Shown here: positions 44,101-55,947 of the stretch, piece after piece
Numbering within the stretch: position 1 is the stretch's first letter
Layout: every line of letters starts with the position of its first letter
Made by a program: the position numbers and the translations under genes
From: Onthophagus taurus
Taxonomy: Eukaryota > Arthropoda > Insecta > Coleoptera > Scarabaeidae
DNA: 64,000 bases
Direction of reading: 5' to 3'
Assembly: GCF_036711975.1 (NCBI RefSeq)
Contig: NC_091968.1
Span: 28,815,001-28,879,000 of the forward strand
Notes under the pieces: model-generated
The model's input: only the letters and a program-made list of their open reading frames with translations
Database searches by the model: none
Told to the model about the DNA's origin: nothing

Positions 44101-47100
44101 TAATGCTGTTTATTTCATCACCATATCTTAATTAGTTCACGAGGTACGTTTTTTCTTCAGTTTGACTTCATTTCTACAACTGTCAAAAATGCATGGTTCG
44201 AGTTAAAACGCCGTTGCATCCAAATTCGGGAAGAATAAGAATTTATATTTAGCAAATTAAAACTAGATTAAATTTGCTTTAAAATGCACTTTATTTCACT
44301 ATGATATCTCAATTAGTTCTCGAGATACGATTATTTTAAATTGACATTCACTCAAACATAACCTCTTTAATTGCTGATTATGCAGAGTTGAATTCAAGAA
44401 ATCTTAGCACCGGAACTATGAAAAATTAAGAACTTACATTTGAGTCATCGAAATTAGATTAAATTTGGTTCATAATGTCGTTTATTTCAACACCATATCT
44501 TAATTACTTTACGAAGGACGATTTTTTTAAGTTACCATTCATTTCTATAACTGTCAAAATGCACAGTTTGAGTTAGAACGTCGTTGCATCCAAATTCAGG
44601 AAGAATAAGAATTTATATTTCGCAAATTAAAACTAGATTAAATTTACTTTAAAATGCACTTTATTTCATTATGATATCTCAATTAGTTCTCGAGATACGA
44701 TTATTTTAAATTGACATTCACTCAAACATAACCTCTTTAATTGCTGATTATGCAGAGTTGAATTCAAGAAATCTTAGCACCGGAACTATGAAAAATTAAG
44801 AACTTACATGTGAGTCATCAAAATTAGATTAAATTTGGTTTATAATGTCGTTTATTTCAACACCATATCTTAATTACTTTACGAAGGACGATTTTTTTAA
44901 GTTACCATTCATTTCTATAACTGTCAAAATGCACAGTTTGAATTAAAACGCCGTTGCATCCAAATTCTGGAAGAATAAGAATTTATATTTCGCATATTAA
45001 AAGTAGATTAAATTTGCTTTAAAATTCACTTTATTTCATTATGATATCTCAATTAGTTCTCGAGATACGATTATTTTAAATTGACATTCACTCAAACATA
45101 ACCTCTTTAATTACTGATTATGCAGAGTTGAATTCAAGAAATCTTAGCACCGGAACTATGAAAAATTAAGAATTTACATTTGAGTCATCAAAATTAGATT
45201 AAATTTGGTTTATAATGTCGTTTATTTCAAGACCATATCTTAATTACTTTACGAAGGACGATTTTCTTAAGTTATCATTCATTTCTATAACTGTCAAAAT
45301 GCACAGTTTGAGATAAAACGCCGTTGCATCCAAATTCGGGAAGAATAAGAATTTATATTTAGCAAATTAAAACTAGATTAAATTTGCTTTAAAACGCACT
45401 TTATTTCATTATGATATCTCAATTAGTTCTCGAGATACGATTATTTTAAATTGCCATTCACTCAATCATAACCTCTTTAATTACTGATTATGCAGAGTTG
45501 AATTCAAGAAATCTTAGCACCGGAACTATGAAAAATTAAGAACTTACATTTGAGTCATTAAAATTAGATTAAATTTGGTTTATAATGTCGTTTATTTCAA
45601 CACCATATCTTAATTAGTTTACGAAGGACGATTTTTTTAAGTTACCATTCATTTCTATAACTGTCAAAATGCACAATTTGAGTTAAAACGCCGTTGTATC
45701 CAAATTCAGGAAGAATAAGAATTTATATTTCGCAAATTAAAACTAGATTAAATTTGCTTTAAAATGCACTTTATTTCATTATGATATCTCAATTAGTTCT
45801 CGAGATACGATTATTTTAAATTGACATTCACTCAAACATAACCTCTTTAATTACTGATTATGCAGAGTTGAATTCAAGAAATCTTAGCACCGGAACTATG
45901 AAAAATTAAGAACTTACATTTGAGTTATCGAAATTAGATTAAATTTGGTTTATAATGTCGTTTATTTCAAGACCATATCTTAATTACTTTACGAAGGACG
46001 ATTATTTTAAGTTACCATTCATTTCTATAACTGTCAAAATGCACAGTTTGAGTTAAAACGCCGTTGCATCCAAATTCAGGAAGAATAAGAATTTATATTT
46101 CGCAAATTAAAACTAGATTAAATTTGCTTTAAAATGCACTTTACTTCATTATGATATCTCAATTAGTTCTCGAGATACGATTATTTTAAATTGCCATTCA
46201 CTCAACATAACCTCTTTAATTATTGATTCTGCAGAGTTGAATTCAAGAAATCTTAGCACCGGAACTATGAAAAATTAGGAACTTACATTTGAGTCATCAA
46301 AATTAGATTAAATTTGGTTTATAATGTCGTTTATTTCAACACCATATCGTAATTCATTCACGAAAGACGATTTTTTTAATTTACCATTCATTTCTATAAC
46401 TGTCAAAATGCACAGTTTGAGTTAAAACGTCGTTGCATCCAAATTCAGGAAGAATAAGAATTTATATTTCGCAAATTAAAACTGGATTAAATTTGCTTTA
46501 AAATACACTTTATTTCATTATGATATCTCAATTAGTTCTCGAGATACGATTATTTTAAATTGACATTCACTCAAACATAACCTCTTTAATTACTGATTAT
46601 GCAGAGTTGAATTCAAGAAATCTTAGCACCGGAACTATGAAAAATAAAGAACTAACATTTGAGTCATCGAAATTAGATTAAATTTGGTTTATAATGTCGT
46701 TTATTTCAACACCATATCTTAATTCGTTCACGAAGGACGATTTTTTTAAGTTACCATTCATTTCTAGAATTGTCAAAAATGCACGGTTCGAGTTAAAACG
46801 CCGTTGCATCCAAATTCGAGAAGAATAAGAATTTATATTTAGCAAATTAAAACTAGATTAAATTTGCTTTAAAATGCACTTTACTTCATTAGGATATCTC
46901 AATTAGTTCTCGAGATACGATTATTTTAAATTGACATTCACTCAAACATAATCTCTTTAATTACTGATTATGCAGAGTTGAATTCAAGAAATCTTAGCAC
47001 CGGAACTATGAAAAATTAAGAACTTACATTTGAGTCATCGAAATTAGATTAAATTTGGTTTATAATGTCGTTTATTTCAAGACCATATCTTAATTACTTT

Positions 47101-48620
47101 ACGAAGGACGATTTTTTTAAGTTACCATTCATTTCTATAACTGTCAAAATGCACAGTTTGAGTTAAAACGTCGTTGCATCCAAATTCAGGAAGAATAAGA
47201 ATTTATATTTCGCAAATTAAAACTAGATTAAATTTGCTTTAAAATGTACTTTATTTCATTATGATATCTCAATTAGTTCTCGAGATACGATTATTTTAAA
47301 TTGACATTCACTCAAACATAACCTCTTTAATTACTGATTATGCAGAGTTGAATTCAAGAAATCTTAGCACTGGAACTATGAAAAATTAAGAACTTACATT
47401 TGAGTCATCGAAATTAGATTAAATTTGGTTTATAATGTCGTTTATTTCAACACCATATCTTAATTACTTTACGAAGGACGATTTTTTTAAGTTACCATTC
47501 ATTTCTATAACTGTCAAAATGCACAGTTTGAGTTAAAACGCCGTTTCATCGAAATTCGAGAAGAATAAGAATTTATATTTCGCAAATTAAAACTAGATTA
47601 AATTTGCTTTAAAATGCACTTTACTTCATTATGATATCTCAATTAGTTCTCGAGATATGATTATTTTAAATTGACATTCACTCAAACATAACCTCTTTAA
47701 TTATTGATTATGCAGAGTTGAATTCAAGAAATCTTAGCACCGGAACTATGAAAAATTAAGAACTTACATTTGAGTCATCGAAATTAGATTAAATTTGGTT
47801 TATAATGTCGTTTATTTCAACACCATGTCTTAATTACTTTACGAAGGACGATTTTTTAAGTTACCATTCATTTCTATAACTGTCAAAATGCACAGTTTGA
47901 GTTAAAACGCCGTTGCATCCAAATTCTGGAAGAATAAGAATTTATATTTCGCATATTAAAAGTAGATTAAATTTGCTTTAAAATTCACTTTATTTCATTA
48001 TGATATCTCAATTAGTTCTCGAGATACGATTATTTTAAATTGACATTCACTCAAACATAACCTCTTTAATTACTGATTATGCAGAGTTGAATTCAAGAAA
48101 TCTTAGCACCGGAACTATGAAAAATTAAGAATTTACATTTGAGTCATCAAAATTAGATTAAATTTGGTTTATAATGTCGTTTATTTCAAGACCATATCTT
48201 AATTACTTTACGAAGGACGATTTTTTTAAGTTACCATTCATTTCTATAACTGTCAAAATGCACAGTTTGAGTTAAAACGTCGTTGCATCCAAATTCAGGA
48301 AGAATAAGAATTTATATTTCGCAAATTAAAACTAGATTAAATTTGCTTTAAAATGCACTTTACTTCATTATGATATCTCAATTAGTTCTCGAGATACGAT
48401 TATTTTAAATTAACATTCACTCAAACATAACCTCTTTAATATTGATTATGCAGAGTTGAATTCAAGAAATCTTAGTACTGGAACTACGGGAAATCAATAA
48501 CTTACATTTGAGTCATCAAAATTAGATTAAATTTGCTTTATAATGTCGTGTATTTCACCACTATATCTTAATTAATTCTCGAGTTACGATTTATTTAAGT
48601 TTTCGTTCAAGTAAGTACAA
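44100..48620 (+). repeat. Dimeric 370-bp satellite, block 1 (~12 copies)
   Basis: The landmark TTGACATTCACTCAAACATA (or TTGCC.. variants) begins at 44341, 44711, 45081, 45451, 45821, 46191, 46560, 46931, 47301, 47671, 48040 and 48410. Each unit consists of two diverged ~185-bp halves. Both open with (A/C)TAGATTAAATTTG(C/G)TTTA and continue in parallel (TATTTCATTATGATATCTCAATTAG in one, TATTTCAACACCATATCTTAATTA in the other). The outer units are more degraded. No gene. Confidence 0.95.
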
Positions 48621-49688
48621 CTGTTAAACATGTAGTGTTTGAAATATCAATAAATTTCTTCCAGTTAATGTGGAAATTTAATAATCTAAACTTATTAATA
48701 ACACAGTTTTGAACAAGTTTTGTTCTTTAAACAATTTCTATTAATGTTGAAGGGAGAAAAATGAAGAAGTCTTCAAATATGTATAACCACATTTCTTCTC
48801 AGTTACTCCATTCAAAGATTGTTTTTAAGGGAAATCATAAATAAGAATATTTTAGCTTTAATTTAAAACATTAATCGTTGCTTTAAATTTCAAAATAAAG
48901 TTGAAATGATTTTTTTAACATAAATATAGTATTTTTTATTTGATTTATTGCAAATCGGATGATACAGATAAAACAATCAATTAAATTTAGCCCGAAAACG
49001 AACTAGATAAAACTAGATCACCTTAAAAATATAAATATCGATTTAATTAATTTAAAATAATAATCATAAAAAGAGAAGTAAAGCCACAAAGTCTGCGGAT
49101 TTGTTTCACAATCTTTGTTTTACTTTATTAAACCTTTATCATCTTCTTCGAAGTGACGTCAATAATATTTCAATAAATTCTATTTTGAACTCTGTTTACT
49201 AACATAAACTATATACAAACCCGACAATTATTATATTAAGTCACACATAATTATTTTATTGTTTAATTTATAATGGGACAACATTTTATAATGTAATAAC
49301 ATTTATTGTAATGAAATCACTTCAAAAAATACTTTTTTAATTATCAGCAGACGAAAGGGGAATCTTTGTAATCGGTGTCGTTGAAATTCGAACTTTGTTT
49401 ATTTACGTTTCTGGGTGGAATTTTTTTGTAAAAATCAACTGATTACTGATTAAAACCCTATGTATAGAAAAAAATCTTCCGTAGGATGTTACATAAAAGC
49501 AAAATAACACACTTGAGATTGATTTTTATCAACGGTGATGTAAAAATACACAACAGAAATGGAAAAATTTCGCTTTTTTTTTTAAAACGCTTAGTAATGA
49601 TTTTTTTATTTTAAACCTTTCAAAACAACATTTTTCGTGGTAACTTTTCATCAAATTGATCACGGTTTGATAACGTGCCGATTTTTAT
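48621..49688. other. Unique stretch upstream of the second small gene
   Basis: About 1.1 kb between satellite block 1 and the promoter of the second small basic protein gene. No coding frame or recognised repeat. It may hold further regulatory sites for that gene. Confidence 0.5.
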
Positions 49689-49689
49689 A

Positions 49690-49734
49690 GACGTCATGAA
49701 TATGATAACGCATCCCTTAATTTAGTATAAATAC
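49690..49734 (+). promoter_or_regulatory. Promoter of small basic protein copy 2: GACGTCA, TGATAA, TATA
   Basis: GACGTCA at 49690-49696, TGATAA 6 bp later, and GTATAAATAC at 49725-49734 (28 bp after GACGTCA). The ATG lies 86 bp beyond the TATA box. It parallels the element before copy 1 in motif order and spacing. Confidence 0.7.
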
Positions 49735-49819
49735 AAGATGTTGTATTAAAAATGTTTAGTCTCGTTTTAACCACAACGTGTAATAAAGTAATAGAGTTTA
49801 ATTAAAAAGTTAAATCAAG

Positions 49820-50008
49820 ATGCAACATAAAGCTTTAATTGGTGCTGCTACAAGATACATCGCAGGTAGAAACGCTTTACAAACAGTTTATTGGAGATCA
49901 TCACCCGATGCGAAATTTTTAAAAGTCTCCAAAACTTTTAATATGGGCAAACAAAGTCAAAAAGGAATTCCAGCACATATTAAACAAGAAATTAGAACCG
50001 CTTTTTAA
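49820..50008 (+). CDS. Small basic protein, copy 2 (62 aa)
   Basis: A single-exon 62-residue frame starting MQHKALIGAATRYIAGRNAL, paralogous to the minus-strand gene at 42908. About three quarters of the residues are identical; a two-residue insertion (QKG) lies before PAHIKQE. It is basic and cysteine-free, with no evident signal peptide or membrane span. The two genes point away from each other across satellite block 1, and this copy is an island between satellite blocks 1 and 2. Both retain their frames and promoters, arguing that each is functional. The role is unknown. Confidence 0.82.
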   Translation: MQHKALIGAATRYIAGRNALQTVYWRSSPDAKFLKVSKTFNMGKQSQKGIPAHIKQEIRTAF

Positions 50009-50009
50009 T

Positions 50010-50222
50010 TAATATAAATCTGTTTATATTTATTTTACTTTATTTATTAAGATTATTTGTTAGTAATTATTTTTTACGTTAATTGTTGTGGTAAATCATA
50101 GGTTAAATAAATCCCTCCGTTTTACTCGGTACAATATAAAGCATCTTTTTTTCTTTAAACTATTATATGTATTCCATATCCGCTTGATGATTTTTGTACC
50201 TTTTCCTTCATGTAGCGCTTAA
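50010..50222 (-). pseudogene. Degraded duplicate of the SH2 adaptor gene's 3' end
   Basis: It matches 53825-54090 in the same orientation: TTAATATAAATCTGTTTATATTT, TTTATTAAGATTATTTGTTA, TTTTTTACG..AATTG, then AATCCCTC.GTTTTA.(T/G)CGG, CATATCCGCTTGA and TTTTGTACCTTTTCCTTCATG. Several indels break the coding frame. It therefore carries the adaptor's last exon tail and downstream DNA, placed on the far side of satellite block 2 from the real gene. Confidence 0.88.
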
Positions 50223-53200
50223 TTTGCTTAAAAATACACTTTATTTCATTATGATATCTCAATTAGTTCTCGAGATACGATTATTTTAAATTGACATTCA
50301 CTCAAACATAACATTATTGATTATGCAGAGTTGAATTCAAGAAATCTTAGTACCGGAGCTACGAAAAATCACGAACTTGCATTTGAATCATCAAAACTAG
50401 ATTAAATTTGCTTTATAATGTCGTTTATTTCAACACCATATCTTAATTAGTTCAAGAAGGAGAATTTTTTTAAGTTACCATTCATTTCTACAACTGTCAA
50501 AAGTGCACGGTTTGAGTTAAAACGTGGTTGCGTCAAAATTCGGGAAAATTAAGAATTTATATTGCGCACAATAAAACTAGATTAAATTTGCTTTAAAATG
50601 CACTTTATTTCATTATGATATCTCAATTAGTTCTCGAGATACGATTATTTTAAATTGCCATTCACTCAAACATAACCTCTTTAATTAACGATTATGCAGA
50701 GTTGAATTCAAAAAATCTTATCACCGGAACTATGAAAAATTAAGAACTTACATTTGAGTCATCGAAATTAGATTAAATTTGGTTTATAATGTCGTTTATT
50801 TCAACACCATATCTTAATTAGTTCAAGAAGGAGAATTTTTTTAAGTTACCATTCATTTCTACAACTGTCAAAAGTGCACGGTTCGAGTTAAAACGTGGTT
50901 GCGTCAAAATTCGGGAAAATTAAAAATTTATATTGCGCACAATAAAACTAGATTAAATTTGCTTTAAAATGCGCTTTATCTCATTATTATATCTCAATTA
51001 GTTCTTGAGATACGATTATTTTAAATTACCATTCACTCAAACATAACCTCTTTAATTAACGATTATGCAGAGTTGAATTCAAGAAATCTTAGCACCAGAA
51101 CTACGAAAAATCAAGAACTTGCATTTGTGTCTTCAAAACTAGATTAAATTTGATTTATAATATCGTTTATTTCAACACCATATCTTAATTAGTTCACGAA
51201 GGACGATTTTTTTAAGTTACCATTCATTTCTATAACTGTCAAAATGCACAGTTTGAGTTAAAACGCCGTTGCATCAAAGTTCGAGAAGAATAAGAATTTA
51301 TATTTCGCAAATTAAAACTGGATTAAATTTGCTTTAAAATGCACTTTATTTCATTATGATATCTCAATTAGTTCTAGAGATACGATTATTTTAAATTGCC
51401 ATTCACTCAAACATAACCTCTTTAATTATTGATTATGCAGAGTTGAATTCAAGAAATATTAGTACCGGAACTACGCAAAATCAATAACTTACATTTGAGT
51501 CATCAAAATTAGATTAAATTTATTTTATAATGTCGTTTATTTCAACACTATATCTTAATTAGTTCAAGAAGGAGGATTTTTTTAAGTTACCATTCATTTC
51601 TACAACTGTCAAAAGTGCACGGTTCGAATTAAAACGTGGTTGCGTCAAAATTCGGGAAAATTAAGAATTTATATTGCGCACAATAAAACTAGATTAAATT
51701 TGCTTTAAAATGCACTTTATCTCATTATGATATCTCAATTAGTTCTCGAGATACGATTATTTTAAATTGCCATTCACTCAAACATAACCTCTTTCATTAT
51801 TGATTATGCAGAATTGAATTCAAGAAATCTTAGTACCGGAGCTACGAAAAATCAAGAACTTGCATTTGAGTCATCAAAACTAGATTAAATTTGCTTTATA
51901 ATGTCGTCTATTTCAACACCATATCTTAATTAGTTCAAGAAGGAGAATTTTTTTAAGTTACCATTCATTTCTACAACTGTCAAAAATGCACGGTTCGAGT
52001 TAAACCGTGGTTGCGTCTAAATTCGGGAAAATTAAGAATTTATATTGCGCACAATAAAACTAGATCAAATTTGCTTTAAAATGCACTTTATCTCATTATG
52101 ATATCTCAATTAGTTCTCAAGATACGATTATTTTAAATTGCCATTCACTCAAACATAACCTCTTTAATTATTGATTATGCAGAGTTGAATTCAAGAAATC
52201 TTAGTACCGGAGCTACGAAAAATCAAGAACTTGCATTTGAGTCCTCAAAACTAGATTAAATTTGCTTTATAATGTCGTTTATTTAAACACCATATCTTAA
52301 TTAGTTCACGAAAGACGATTTTTTAAGTTACCATTCATTTCCATAACTGTCAAAATGCACAGTTTGAGTTAAAACGTCGTTGCATCCAAATTCAGGAAGA
52401 ATAAGAATTTATATTTCGCAAATTAAAACTAGATTAAATTTGCTTTAAAATGCACTTTATCTCATTATTATATCTCAATTAGTTTTCGAGATACGATTAT
52501 TTTAAATTGCCATTCACTTAAACATAACCTCTTTAATTACTGATTATGCAGCGTTGAATTCAAAAAATCTTAGCACCGGAACTATGAAAAATCAAGAACT
52601 TACATTTGAGTCATCAAAACTAGATTAAATTTGCTTTATAATGTCGTTTATTTCAACACCATATCTTAATTAGTTTACGAAGGACGATTTTTTTAAGTTA
52701 CCATTCATTTCCATAACTGTCAAAATGCACAGTTTGAGTTAAAACGTCGTTGCATCCAAATTCAGGAAGAATAAGAATTTATATTTCGCAAATTAAAACT
52801 AGATTAAATTTGCTTTAAAATGCACTTTATCTCATTATTATATCTCAATTAGTTTTCGAGATACGATTATTTTAAATTGCCATTCACTTAAACATAACCT
52901 CTTTAATTACTGATTATGCAGCGTTGAATTCAAAAAATCTTAGCACCGGAACTATGAAAAATTAAGAACTTACATTTGAGTCATCGAAATTAGATTAAAT
53001 TTGGTTTATAATGTCGTTTATTTCAACACCATATGTTAATTAGTTTACGAAGGACGATTTTTTTAAGTTACCATTTATTTCCATAACTGTCAAAATGCAC
53101 AGTTTGAGTTAAAACGCCGTTTCATCGAAATTCAGGAAGAATAAGGATTTATATTTCGCAAATTAAAACTAGATTAAATTTGCTTTAAAATGCACTTTAT

Positions 53201-53830
53201 TTCATTATGATATCTCAATTAGTTCTCGAGATACGATTATTTTAAATTACCATTCACTCAAACATAACCTCTTTAATTAACGATTATGCAGAGTTGAATT
53301 CAAAAAATCTTTGCACCAGAACTACGAAAAATCAAGAACTTACATTTGAGTCATCGAAATTAGATTAAATTTGGTTTATAATGTCGTTTATTTCAACACC
53401 ATATCTTAATTAGTTTAAGAAGGACGATTTTTTTAAGTTACCATTCATTTCTATAACTGTCAAAATGCACAGTTTGAGTTAATACGTCGTTGCATCCAAA
53501 TTCAGGAAGAATAAGAATTTATATTTCGCAAATTAAAACTAGATTAAATTTGCTTTAAAATGCACTTTATCTCATTATTATATCTCAATTAGTTCTTGAG
53601 ATACGATTATTTTAAATTGCCATTCACTCAAACATAACCTCTTTAATTACTGATTATGCAGAGTTGAATTCAAAAAATCTTAGCACCAGAACTACGAAAA
53701 ATCAAGAACTTGCATTTGAGTCATCAAAACTAGATTAAATTTGCTTTATAATGTCGTTTATTTCATCACCATATCTTAATTAGTTTACGAAGTACGATAT
53801 TTTTAAATTACTATTCATTTCTATAACTCT
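50223..53830 (+). repeat. Dimeric 370-bp satellite, block 2 (~9.8 copies)
   Basis: The same 370-bp dimer as block 1 in the same orientation, with the landmark at 50291, 50656, 51026 and so on. It includes a sub-variant (GTGGTTGCGTCAAAATTCGGG, ATTGCGCACAATAAAACTAG) not prominent in block 1. It ends at about 53830, next to the 3' flank of the SH2 adaptor gene, and starts at about 50223 next to a duplicate of that same flank. Confidence 0.95.
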
Positions 53831-53915
53831 CATTTATTTAATATAAATCTGTTTATATTTTATATTATTTTATATTTTACTCTATTTATTAAGATTATTT
53901 GTTATTAATTATTTT

Positions 53916-55434
53916 TTACGTAAATTGTGGTGGTAAAGCACCCGTTAAATAAACATTTACAAATCCCTCAGTTTTATGCGGTAAACATAAAGCTTCTTTT
54001 TTATAATAATCCAAATAATCCTCTAAGCTGTTATATTCCACATCCGCTTGAATAACTTTTGTGCCTTTTCCTTTATGAAGAGCCAATTGATAAATCCTTT
54101 CGTTGTACTTAACGGAGATTGTACAATAATGATTGTCACTTGGTCGAACCAAAAAAGTGCCGTTTTTGATATTGGGTTGCTGAAGGAGACGTTCAGAGCC
54201 TTTTCGGTCAGTATAACGATAAAACTCAGCTTTAGAATCTAAACAAAAAATGAAATGAATAAGAAATTAAATAAATGAAATAGTTAGTACATTTTGAAAC
54301 GAAACTTTGTTCAAAATTAAAGTCTTCTACATCATCTATCGGTATTTTGTTAATAGAACCGAAATCAACGAGCATTTTTGGTGGTCGAGGTAAAGTATTT
54401 TGGTTGTTTGGTACTGGTGGTAAAGGTACTTTTTGGATTTTTTTGGTTGGAGATGGTGGAGGAAGCGGTGGAAGAGGTCTTTGTTTAATTTGTGTCATTG
54501 AAACATCCATTTCTTTAACTACGTCTTTATCCTCATCTTCTCTCGCTTTTTCCTCATCGATATCTAAATATTCAGGAAGTTCTTCATCTTCATCTTCTTT
54601 ATTAACCATCTTTATTTCTTCAACATCATTTATTGGTAATATTGGTAAAGGCTTTAAAGTTTTCGTTGTAGTTGGGACGTTTAATTGAGTGTTATCATCT
54701 TTTTTTCCAACAATTTCAACACTTTTCCTATCTTTCTGCAAGCATTTCTCGAGTTCGTTAAAAACATTCATTGGTATTGATGATTTTTTTATTTTAATTG
54801 GTGATTTAATCAATGCTTCTTTTGGTAATTTCGGCTTAGGCATAATACTTGGTTTAGGAGGCATTTTCGGTGATGGTTCGTTTCTATAAATTTGGTCATC
54901 ATCCTCTGAATCAAAACTATCGCTACTAACGATATCTTTTTCTTTTTGTTTTAAGGCGGTTTTAAATTTATCAATAATTGCATCATCCTCAATTAATTTT
55001 TCAACGTTTTTCTTAAAAATTTCCGCTTTATTGTGACGTTCTTCAGCATGGTTTTCGTAAATCTCATCATTTTCTTGCTCGAAATACTTGTCTGGGTGTA
55101 GTTTTAAATCGGTTAAAAAGTTTAAGAAGTTTTTTCTTTCTTGGGCTGTTTTCCTTGGAATCCATAATTGCATTTCAAACTCGGTTAAATTCTTCAAAAA
55201 ATAACAAATTAATCTTAAATTAATCACTATAAAGTATACTCACTAATAACTTATTTCCATCGTACACCTTTGCTGCTATAATATCACAAAAGTCATCAAA
55301 CCCATTCTGTAATTAAAGAAAACGAATGATTTATTTCATTTTAACCATTTTATTTTATGATAATAAACCTTTTTTAAAAAATTAATTAGTTCATCGTTAT
55401 TGAACGATCGTAATTCGTTTATAAAATGGTTCAT
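53916..55434 (-). CDS. SAM-proline-rich-SH2 adaptor of the SLP-76/BLNK type
   Basis: Four exons, 55434-55369, 55306-55244, 55191-54291 and 54238-53916 (62, 52 and 52 bp introns), encode 450 residues. Residues 1-75 read as a SAM domain (NNDELINFLKKNGFDDFCDI, DGNKLLNLTEFEMQLW). An acidic middle carries candidate Grb2-type phosphotyrosine sites YEN (Y88) and YRN (Y145) and a YLDI (Y251). Proline-rich SH3-binding stretches lie at about 150-165 and 280-315 (RPLPPLPPPSP, PLPPVP). A C-terminal SH2 domain (about 348-445) has the phosphotyrosine-binding arginine in NGTFLVRPSD (R375). Domain order and spacing match SLP-76/BLNK/CLNK adaptors, which assemble PLC-gamma, Vav and Nck complexes below tyrosine kinases. 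It is divergently arranged with DmX, 513 bp apart. Confidence 0.88.
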
Positions 55435-55947
55435 TATACGAATATAAATTTTCTTTTGATACTGAAACGTTCCAACAGGAAAGAAGAAATAAAAGTTTCG
55501 CTCTGCTTTATCTAATCAGTTTCCGTGCGTAGTATTATGGGAAAAGGAGGAAAACCCCGTTTATACGATATAAATACGCGAGTTTATTCAGTTATCAATT
55601 TCCACGAATAATTTATGAATAATTTAATAATAATTAATTCATCACTCACAATTCAAATTTATCAATTTTCCCTCCAAAATCTCAACTTTAATATTCATTC
55701 TTATTTATTGCAAAAATCGATTACATTCGTTTTAGAACCATAAACTAATTAATTTAGAATCAAAAACTTAATAAATTAGAAATAAATTTAAAAAATTGTT
55801 ATTGATTAAAATTGTAATGTCAAAATCAGCTGATCATGTATACTTGACATTTGACATAATAATAACGATCCAAGTTTTTTGCGTTTTAAGCAATTCTTCG
55901 TCAAAAAACATGATTACATAGGCGATTAAATCGTTTTATTCATTAAA
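55435..55947. promoter_or_regulatory. Shared upstream region of the SH2 adaptor and DmX genes
   Basis: 513 bp between two divergent start codons. It is AT-rich; no TATA box is obvious near DmX. Near 55565-55590 (ACGATATAAATACGCG) there is a TATA-like sequence, but its orientation relative to the adaptor start is uncertain. It probably contains both promoters. Confidence 0.5.
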
